A DNA stretch of 64,000 nt from Isoetes taiwanensis (taxonomy: Eukaryota; Streptophyta; Lycopodiopsida; Isoetales; Isoetaceae): positions 1,758,043 to 1,822,042 of the forward strand of contig JAJEKV010000095.1 in NCBI GenBank assembly GCA_021234155.1, written 5' to 3'. Positions 56,770 to 64,000 of the stretch are shown one piece after another. The first letter of the stretch is position 1; the number at the start of each line of letters is the position of its first letter. The notes beneath the pieces are model-generated. The model worked only from the letters and a program-made list of their open reading frames with translations. It made no database searches and was not told the origin of the DNA. Made by a program: the position numbers and the translations under genes.

Positions 56770-58844
56770 AAAACATAATGAGAACTTGTATGTTTGTAAA
56801 AATAAAAGGCAAATGCCTACACAATTTTTTTGCCATCTAGTAGTTGCAGCGGTAAATTTTACAGAAATGACATATGGCAAAAAAAGAGGGATTGCTTGGT
56901 AAATACAGTAAAAGGATTGATAAATCAGGTAAAAAGATTATATGATTACTGTTCTAAGCTCCCAATACAAATATGGGATTAAAATGCATTCTCGATTTTC
57001 TTTGGACCTACAACAAAGAGCGTAACACAAATATATGTGTTATGAATCATGAGGAGAGATCTCCAATGTGTCAACCTATGTGCATGAGTCAAACATGGAC
57101 CGATTATTATTATATCCTAAACATTCATGAGTCATGATTTGAGGTAGCTCAAAGCTGATGCGGTGTAAGCGGTTCTTCAAAGGAATACCTAAGATGTGTA
57201 GCAATGCAATGAAATGAAACCTTTGATTTCTTATATAAGCGTGGCAAATGGTGCTCAATCAATTCTAGACAACCACACGAACGATTCTTGGTGGCAATAT
57301 TTCAAATAAGTCATGGCGTTAGCAAATCTAGAAGCTTCGTCTAATTACCGTTTTGCATTTCACTCTTAATCCGAGGAATGAATTTTGATATGGTGGACAA
57401 AATCCGCACGTTACAATCTTACAATGCACTATAGCTCAACGTATTTTTACTTGTGTCGGTGGGAACCTCGACTGTTGCCTTGAGATGACGGAACAAAAGC
57501 CAAACCTCTTCCAAGCCTCGCCCAAAAAGTTTCCCACCAGGTGGAACTTTTCTTCGTCTGCGGTGCTCAACTTGGATACTCTATATGTCAAAATATCAAT
57601 GTCAACTTCCATCTCCGGGCTCCCATCACCTTCCTTGAATTCGTGTCTTGGAAGAAAATCATCTATATGTGTACTTTCGTCTTTGGATTTTTCTCACTCT
57701 GCTTTATTGGCTCCCGGAAATGGTTCCATGGACCGGCTCTTTATCTTTGTTTTTCCCATAGCGTTGCCTTTGCCTTTGTCTTTGAGATAAGTGCTTCTTC
57801 TTATGAAACCGGAATGAACGTGGAAATTTATGCTTATCTAACAAATGTTGGTGCCTAGCCAAGTCACTTTGAAATCGTCCATCACGACCCTCAACTAAGC
57901 ACCCATACTTGTGGGGATGAATGAGTTAGCATCTGAAAATTCGCATTAAAACAAAATCATTGAAAAAGTACCATGGGATAACTCAGTTAAACCTTTGCCT
58001 TAAAAAGGCATCATGTGATTCTGAAATATGCGGATCTAGAAGGCGGTCGGTTTGGGGAAAACCCGCTGCTACTTGAAAAGAACAGCACCGTATGGCGTCT
58101 GAGTAATGTGTCTCCGGGGCTTCTAAGCCTTTGAGTCTAGCTCCACAAACTACCGCTATAGGGCAATTGACATCCCTATATGGCCAAAGGGCTCATTAGC
58201 TTCAAGTTATTTGCTAACATATTGCCTCCGATGAAGGAGTTACGTAACATTCCACTTAACCTAACCTCCATACGAATTGTGCTTCCTCAACCAGACCAAG
58301 ATATTCTTTCTCGTCGTCTGTGCTTCATTTGTCAAGCCTTGCTATATGTCCCTGTTCCGGCAAAGCTAGAAAAAGGAATGAATCATTCGGCTCAAAAGTA
58401 AACAATATAGATTAAACACGGTTCTAATCGAAGCTTGGTGGAAGAAAAACGGCGTAAGCTATGATGGACGAAATTCTATGAACGATATCGATGTGAAGCT
58501 AAGAAGAAGGCGGAGGAGCCCAAGTGGTCAGATTCATATCCAGGATGCGAGAATGGAGGCGATTGAGGCGGAAAATGAAGGATCGGATTTGTATGCAGCA
58601 GCAAGCACATCTCTGGCTATGGCGGACGTCGGAATAGTGCAAGAATGGATTGCTTGAAGAGCAAGAAAAGAGGAAGATTATTCACGTGTTTCTTTTAAAG
58701 ATTTTACAAAATAAAGAAAAAATGTACGTGTCAACCCCAGGGCTGTGCTCAGCCCAGAAAAATTACTTCCCTATTTTTTAAGAACAGAAAACATACTGCT
58801 TTATATATGGTATGATTGAGGGCAACATTCCGACATCCCAGCCC
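56770..58844. other. No recognised gene (2.1 kb)
   Basis: Several protein-like plus-strand frames overlap: 57541-57858 (105 codons, hydrophobic, ICQNINVNFHLRAPITF), 58180-58401 (73 codons, MKELRNIPLNLTSIRIVLPQ) and an open frame ending at TGA 58657 (VKLRRRRRSPSGQIHIQ, then ENEGSDLYAAASTSLAMADV). No family is recognised and frames do not join by clear splice sites. An AATAAAG lies about 50 bp after the 58657 stop. This may be a degraded gene or transposon. Confidence 0.35.
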
Positions 58845-59283
58845 AACATAAGCATCCAATATTTAATAAACATCATATATAAAATGCCCCAATTTCAAGG
58901 ATGGACGGTCCAGATAAAATGCCCCAATTGAATCCCTAGATCTAACGGGCCACGTCAAAAGCCCCAAATAAAGGGGGCTACTTGGGGTTGATTGAAGTGT
59001 CACCGTTTAGACCGTCCATCTCAGAGATGGACGGCCGAGATCAAGCTTTGCTAGCAACTTCCTTGCACCTTCCTTAACCTTAAAATCAAGGGCCACGATT
59101 TCTCACGTGCCCGATCGACGGCCCAGGGATGGGGTGCATGCCCCATGCATGCCCCATGCATGCCCCCCCATCAAATCCAAAGGCTATTGTCGTGACACCT
59201 CAGAAAATCGACGGCCAGGATGAATCTCTACAAACTTTCAACCCCCCATAGGACCCATGATATAATTGTATATATATATATAC
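58845..59283 (+). mobile_element. Repeat family M, copy 2 (most complete)
   Basis: Carries all family blocks: GCATCCAATATTTAATAAAC, ATAAAATGCCCCAATT, AAAAGCCCCAAATAAAGG, CTTCCTTGCACCTTCCTTA, ATCAAGGGCCACGATTTCTC, CGATCGACGGC, the RY array, ATCAAATCCAAAGGCTATTG, AACCCCCCATAGGACCCAT and a short TA tract ending ACAAGTTTTTGTACTATGAA. No ORF. Element boundaries and class unresolved. Confidence 0.75.
59104..59166 (+). promoter_or_regulatory. G-box plus RY (CATGCATG) motif cluster in repeat M
   Basis: CACGTG at 59104-59109 is followed within 60 bp by GTGCATGCCCC and two CATGCATGCCCC words. The G-box is the bZIP/bHLH core and CATGCA the RY/Sph core bound by B3 factors (ABI3/FUS3/LEC2); together they occur in seed-maturation promoters. 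The same pair recurs at 63697-63760. The motifs are seen; regulatory activity is speculation, and the words are shared because the repeat is shared. Confidence 0.35.
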
Positions 59284-59867
59284 AAGTTTTTGTACTATGA
59301 ATGGGTTCATAAGCTATGGTTTATGAAGACATGGAAATAAAATCTAGGCTTAAACGGATTAAAGAATCTCCATAGAACCTTAGAGAGTCTAAGGAAATAT
59401 TACGATCCCCTTTACAATTATCATTCTTTCAAATTCCATAAAGATTCTAATATTATCTAGAAAATTTGCATTTATCACTATTTTTTCATTCTACATAATC
59501 TTGGATTTGTTTTTGAGGCCAGGCGTTTCGACACATGTTATATTGCAAAATAACATTCTCACCGAGAAAATATCACAACAAAAACGCGTTTTCATTGCGT
59601 AACGGTTGGCATGAAACAATATAAACATTTTATATCTTCACAATGATCATAGATTGCATATTTTCCTTTTGTTTCTACTCACTTAGAAACACTGCCAAGC
59701 ATTGTCACTCATTCTTTGATAAGATGTCTTAAAATCATCCAAAGCTAGCAAACCTTCACCATCCTCGGGGCACACACAACTATACAAAGGTCAAATAAGA
59801 AATACAATTAAGTTAAATGAGGCTCTTATTCAAATTGTCGCTCATTCTTTGATGAGATGTCTCAAAA
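59284..59867. other. No gene; small direct repeats
   Basis: Diverged AGATTC-like text to about 59480, then anonymous sequence. The words CTCATTCTTTGAT-AGATGTCT-AAAATCAT occur at about 59706-59739 and 59839-59872, just before the inverted family-M copy. Confidence 0.5.
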
Positions 59868-60080
59868 TCATTGGGGGGGCATGCATGGGGCATGCACCCC
59901 ATCCCTGGACCGTCGATCGGGCACGCGAGAAATCTTGGCCCTTGATTTTTTTAAAAGGAAGGTGCAAGGAAGGTGCTTAAAAAGTGTTTTTTAGTGCAGT
60001 CAATCTCAGCCGTTGTATCAAAAGGGGATCATGAGAAATCCTGACCATTAAATTTTTTATTAAAATAGTTGAGATTGATA
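59868..60080 (-). mobile_element. Repeat family M, copy 4, inverted and truncated
   Basis: Reverse complement of the central family blocks: GGGGGGGCATGCATGGGGCA, GACCGTCGATCGGGCACG, AGAAATCTTGGCCCTTGATT, GGAAGGTGCAAGGAAGGTGC, then AAAAGGGGATCATGAGAAAT, matching duplication B (13.5 and 14.2 kb) on the other strand. The TA/ACAAG end is absent. Lies 0.6 kb from copy 2 in the opposite orientation. Confidence 0.7.
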
Positions 60081-60341
60081 TATTTAATGCATTTAATTAA
60101 TGCATTTAAAACGATCTAAATGAGTGGCATTGTGAATTTAATTACCTTGTGGGTTTATACTGCGGCATAGAAATCTTAACTTTGTTCCAGCGGGCTGCTG
60201 TGGTTAGCCAGTATTTTCCGTAAAACCATGCTAATAAGGTGTTTGCATATAGGCTACCCAAATATACTGGGGAAAGGGGCCATGGGTTGAGGTGAATATG
60301 AGTGAATTGGTAAATGATGCTGCGGTAATGTGGCAATATAG

Positions 60342-61204
60342 CTAGAGCATTTGTTGGCTGTGATGCCTGTGATTGCATTGGCAAAGTTGTTGTCCATTAA
60401 CAAAGGCTACATTTGCAGGAAACTTGTTCCCGGGTTTTGTTGTGAAGAATGGCAAAAATCTCGCATCACCATCTGTACCAGGACGAATGGTTGGCGCATA
60501 ATAGCATCCCATTGGATCTGTACCATAATGCTGCAAACAACAGGACAAGACAATTCAGAATACTGGAGAACATATACTGTTCTTAAACATGAATGCACAT
60601 GTCATGTTTATTTACCATCAACTTTGACAACCGTGAACCTGGAGACTGAGATTCGGGCATTTCATATGAGTACTGACCACTTGGAACTAGCCCAAATCCT
60701 GGATAAGTTAAAGTCGTAGGTGCAAAGGAATAATGACTGATTTCCTGCACACCCTAGTCAGGTCTTGCAATTTATAACTGGCCTTTGCTCCTTTCTTTTT
60801 CAAGTTGTCCGCTTGACGTTTTGTCCTAGATTATTCAGCAATGGACAGTGAGAAGCTGACCAGGGCCACATCATTGTGTTACCGAGTAAATTACAATTAA
60901 ATACAGATGTAAATTGAAATTGGTGTCTGCCAATGTGCTTGTTCCAAGAGGAATTAACATAACAAAATGAAGACTTTACCTTCTGACAGGGACTGCCTGA
61001 ATGGCTCTTCAATTCATTCCGCCTCCAAGTGTTGCATGTAAGAAAATAAGAGAATAAATAGCAGGTGTTGCTGTATTCCTGCTTTGATCTTAAACATATA
61101 GGACGCCACAAAGACATATCTGACCAGCTTGATTTGTAACTCAATGATCTTTTTGCCAGCCAAATATTATCTGCTACACGACCCTCGTTTTTAAGCAATA
61201 GGCA
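60342..61204 (-). CDS. Three-exon reading frame, unknown Tyr/Pro/Ser-rich protein
   Basis: Exon 61204-60980 (acceptor TTTTAG, donor AAG|GTAAAG), exon 60744-60616 (acceptor GTGCAG, donor ATG|GTAAAT) and exon 60530-60342 (acceptor TTGCAG, stop TAG) join in one continuous phase-0 frame of 180 codons plus stop. Segments: LAKRSLSYKSSWSDMSLWRP; SHYSFAPTTLTYPGFGLVPS; GQYSYEMPESQSPGSRLSK; HYGTDPMGCYYAPTIRPGTD; RFLPFFTTKPGNKFPANVAF. The last two exons are Tyr/Pro/Gly/Ser-rich, suggesting a disordered region; no domain is recognised. The true 5' end is unknown; the 3' exon may have ended differently before an indel, as an alternate frame continues open. Lies directly downstream of the SET fragment on the same strand. 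Confidence 0.45.
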
Positions 61205-61256
61205 CTAAAAGCTCAACACTTCAACTATTCATATTGGCAAGCATATACATGGGGCC

Positions 61257-61865
61257 TTAGAACCCAAAATAAACTTTGTTGTGTACATGTGCTGCTACAT
61301 AGTATATACACAAAAGAACTACCTTGTACGAGATCTGCAAACGACAGGTTGGTGCTGCGCAATGGCACGGGCAGCCCCTTCCAGGCAGTAATTTGTATCT
61401 GTAATCATAGGCTAGCTCTTCTCCCATTGCAATCTGGAGTATGTATGTTGATGTTAGAACAATATTTCCAATCCCTCATTGCTCAGTTAAGCTACAGCCT
61501 TTGGCCAAATAGTTGGCAATAACAGTATGGACTATCTACAATAAACTGCATAAATGTTCATACTTACATCCGTACTAGCATATAGCCCAACATGGGCAAG
61601 TTGGCAATCCATGCTTTCCACTAAAACTTGGTAATTAATTAGATTTGGTGCACAACTGGAAAATCTCAAAAATATTATTCAGCATTTTATATACATCAAG
61701 AATGAGTGATAAAATTACCTGTGATTTATAAGTCTTGAAACGTTTCCAAAATGTGTTGCATCAAACTCAAGGGATTCCAAACTCAAGGGACTCCCAGGTA
61801 ATAGCTCAAGCAGTTTCAAGTGAAAGCCTTTGCTCTCGCAAAATTTTATGCATGAATCGGCACTT
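61257..61865 (-). pseudogene. SUVR5-like SET-domain fragment (C-terminal)
   Basis: SUVR5-type proteins are histone H3K9 methyltransferases acting in the nucleus. Exon 61865-61719 ends FDATHFGNVSRLINH; exon 61655-61568 reads SCAPNLINYQVLVES and MDCQLAHVGLYASTD; exon 61433 onward reads IAMGEELAYDYRYKLLPGRG and CPCHCAAPTC. All three junctions are GT-AG and in phase. N-H-S-C-x-P-N and E-E-L-A-Y-D-Y-R-Y are SET cofactor/catalytic motifs and the CxC..C end is the post-SET zinc site. After TCR the frame runs into unrelated sequence to TAA at 61257, so the last residues are lost. Pre-SET, zinc fingers and the SET first half are not seen; the first ~30 residues of the first exon do not match the family. 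Fragment or pseudogene. Confidence 0.85.
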
Positions 61866-62096
61866 CTGATTGCAACAATTTGAATAAGAGATAGACCACA
61901 TTCCGAATAGAAGCCGGCATTCAAGACAGCGATAAGCCAACAAAACTAACCTTGCAACCAAATGCTCCGCCAGACCGCCGGTCTAGCAATACAGAACAAA
62001 ATTGGTCGAAAAGAAATGCGATGACAATCAACCTAGGCAGAGATACTCAGACCCGTCGAAAACCCTGCAGAAAATAAGGATTAAATTCAAAGAACC

Positions 62097-62232
62097 AAGT
62101 AAAGAACTGGGCTGTGGTTCGTACTGTGGCGAAATCGCAATGCCATGGAATTCAAGGGGAAGACCATACTGACTAGAAGTAGGCGATGGATCAAATCTGA
62201 ACTTCCATATTGCGCTTGAGCTTGGATTCTGT
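62097..62232 (-). pseudogene. Q/S/P-rich coding fragment
   Basis: The minus strand reads RIQAQAQYGSSD, then after a one-base shift DPSPTSSQYGLPLEFHGI followed by AISPQYEPQPSSLLG. The low-complexity Gln/Ser/Pro/Tyr composition resembles the 60.3-60.7 kb exons, so the two might be parts of one protein interrupted by the SET fragment. No family recognised. Confidence 0.35.
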
Positions 62233-62539
62233 TAAGATAGATTCTTTATTTTGCAAAAAACATAATATGGATAATGACGCCCATCTTAAGAAAGAAAATA
62301 AAGACACAGATCTAGAAGTTTCTGAAAAGATGGCAAATAACAAGCCTAAGAATTTTATTTCATCCAACCGAGATGATAAAAATGGTGTTTCTATTTATAT
62401 GACATCGCATCCACATCCAAAAAGCCGGATGGTCCCATATGCCAGCACCACAAATGTAATCTGCTCTGAAAAGTTAGCCTTTGCTAATCACATCAAAATC
62501 AAGCACTTTTCCCAAAGAGTTAAAAGGCAAACGGATTGA
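62210..62539 (+). CDS. Hypothetical ORF, Lys/Asn-rich
   Basis: 109-codon open frame beginning at a non-ATG; the first ATG is near 62267 (MDNDAHLKKENKDTDLEVSE), later KNFISSNRDDKNGVSIYMTS and ANHIKIKHFSQRVKRQTD. Protein-like, polar, no domain recognised, no splice partner established. Its first bases overlap the minus-strand Q/S/P-rich fragment. Confidence 0.3.
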   Translation: MRLSLDSVKIDSLFCKKHNMDNDAHLKKENKDTDLEVSEKMANNKPKNFISSNRDDKNGVSIYMTSHPHPKSRMVPYASTTNVICSEKLAFANHIKIKHFSQRVKRQTD

Positions 62540-62559
62540 CCACAGCTGTTCTCTTTCAG

Positions 62560-63114
62560 CCTGAGATCAGCCGGATTACAGCAAGAGCAACCTGAATAGG
62601 CCTCAAGAAGCAGCAGAACTTATAAATCCGGGCCAGCCTCAGCATCTAAGCAAAGGAATGACGACCCATTGCCGAAATCAGCCAGATCTGATAGAAGAAC
62701 TCGGATTTTGAAGCAGTGACTTGAAGTTATCAAATGAAGGTGCCGGATTCTGCAGAGCTCCGTTCAAATATTTACAAATTTCTTACCTTACAGTGGGCGA
62801 TTTGACCTCGATCTGAGTCGGAAACGGATTCTCTACCCACAGTACACTTGTTGCAAAACCGAACTCAGAGTCACCGCAGCTGGGCTGAAACATTTATAAA
62901 ACCTTAAGCTCCATAAATGTGTATGATCAGGGATGGCGGATCACTTAAAATCGTAGCTCATTTCTGCAACAGATATAACCTAGCTGTCTCAAGAAAAAAC
63001 CATAGAAATTAGTGGGAGTTCTGAGTTCAAAATTAAATAAATGATTGACAACCAAATTGAGAAGCTCAACGGATCCATAGCCAGAATCCAAGTAAAAAAT
63101 GGCTCTGCTAGGGC
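62560..63114. other. No recognised gene
   Basis: Anonymous sequence with minus-strand open frames (62945-63201) that extend into dispersed repeat D. No domain is recognised. Confidence 0.4.
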
Positions 63115-63292
63115 ATTGCCCAGAGAATCCTCGGAAACTACTTCGAAAATCTTGGAAAAAGATATAATAGATGCAATGCATCTGCAAAAGAAACAACACA
63201 TATCAGATAGAGCCAGATCATAGCTCCATAGATTGGATTCGGCATCTAAGTACCTTACCGGATTAGCAAGCCTTGGTTTGCCAAAACAAAAT
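63115..63292. repeat. Dispersed repeat D, copy 2
   Basis: Direct-orientation match of 53061-53233, about 10 kb away. An inserted GATT (ATAGATTGGATTCGGCATC) and point changes distinguish it. The pair flanks the 41-aa ORF, the RopGEF and SET fragments and two family-M copies. Confidence 0.8.
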
Positions 63293-63499
63293 TGCAGAAA
63301 AACAGAGCTGCGGATTAAATAAAAAGGAATCGAGCTTCCAGCAGCACTCCGCCATGTCTAAGAACTGCAAGAGGGAAAACTAATCACGAGCGCTCCACAT
63401 TTTGTTTCCAAAATATTATAGAATGGATGCACGAATGGATGCACTGCACACCAGCAAAGCTTACGACAAGTTAATTTCGTCCGTGGTTTTCCTTTACTT

Positions 63500-63890
63500 T
63501 TCCCTTGCCACAATTATGAGTCATTAAAACCTTTAATTAATATTTAGGGCTTATTGCCACCTCAATCAGATACTCTGCTACCTCATTAACGGGCAAGATT
63601 GAATCCCTAAATCCAATGGCTCAAATTGAAAGCCCCAAATAAAGCAAAGCACCTTCCTTGCACCTTCTCTAAAAGAAATCAAGGGCCACGATTTCTCACG
63701 TGCCCGATCGACGGCGCAGGGATGGGGTGCATGCCCCATGCATGCTCCATGCATGCCCCCCATCAAATCCAAGGGCTATTGTCGCGACACCTCAGAAAAT
63801 GGACGGCCGAGATGAATCTCTACCCACACTCAACCCCCCATAGGACCCATAAAATAATTGTATATATATAAGAGATATATAATAGATATA
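63500..63890 (+). mobile_element. Repeat family M, copy 3
   Basis: Lacks part of the left side but retains AAAGCCCCAAATAAAG, CACCTTCCTTGCACCTTC, ATCAAGGGCCACGATTTCTC, CACGTG (63697-63702), the RY array with one variant (CATGCTCCATGCATGCC), ATCAAATCCAAGGGCTATTG, AACCCCCCATAGGACCCAT and an interrupted TA tract ending ACAAGTTTTTGTACTATGAG. No ORF beyond 81 codons. Confidence 0.75.
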
Positions 63891-64000
63891 CAAGTTTTTG
63901 TACTATGAGCGGTGCACTACGAGTGGTTGTACCATGAACGATTAGCATAATGATTTCAGCAAGAAACATGGTTAATTCATCCTCAGATTGATCACACATA

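Overview
This is a repeat-dominated stretch of plant nuclear DNA with no intact, confidently functional gene. It is assigned to a land plant for three reasons: a remnant of a PRONE-type RopGEF (a plant-specific family), a SET-domain fragment of the SUVR5 type, and Helitrons with the plant-type ends 5' TC(TTATATTATAA) and 3' hairpin-CTAG. The species cannot be named from the sequence. The size and variety of repeats suggest a large genome. There are no prokaryotic operons, rRNA genes, convincing tRNA genes or CRISPR arrays.

Layout. 1-3 kb: tandem composite repeats, each with a TA microsatellite and a degenerate AGATTCC/TTCTAGAA array. 3-11.5 kb: no recognisable gene, with a 0.48 kb tandem duplication at 8.4-9.4 kb. 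11.5-14.4 kb: a copy of a dispersed repeat (here 'family M', carrying RY CATGCATG motifs), a 160-bp TA tract, an AGATTCC array, then a 0.67 kb tandem duplication. 14.4-20.8 kb: mostly anonymous, with a possible SINE promoter, a PPR-like scrap and two possible exons. 20.8-26 kb: a 2.1 kb sequence present twice as direct repeats around a 0.87 kb spacer.

27.3-41.5 kb is the most striking part. A complete 1,846-bp non-autonomous Helitron (27283-29128, + strand) is filled by a ~1.55 kb polypurine tract. Relatives lie on the minus strand at 37.7-39.2 and 39.2-41.4 kb and are joined head-to-tail: CTAG of one is followed directly by TC of the next. A third element's 3' end abuts at 41444. Between these Helitrons (32.6-37 kb) are minus-strand coding remnants: an FCP1/NIF-type HAD phosphatase, a protein with a basic nuclear-localisation-like region and predicted helical part, and an unidentified one.

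41.5-64 kb contains scattered minus-strand gene fragments (unknown protein at 43 kb, possible copine/RGLG vWA piece at 50.5 kb, 41-aa ORF at 54 kb, RopGEF at 55-55.8 kb, a clean three-exon reading frame at 60.3-61.2 kb, SUVR5-like SET at 61.3-61.9 kb, Q/S/P-rich fragment at 62.1 kb) among repeats, a 118-bp TA tract beside a CpG-rich foldback, and three more family-M copies. The recognisable fragments are truncated or carry small frame-breaking indels, so they do not form a pathway. Most read in the same direction as the minus-strand Helitrons, which raises, but does not prove, gene-fragment capture by rolling-circle transposons. Small indels also separate all duplicated copies, so residual long-read errors cannot be excluded.
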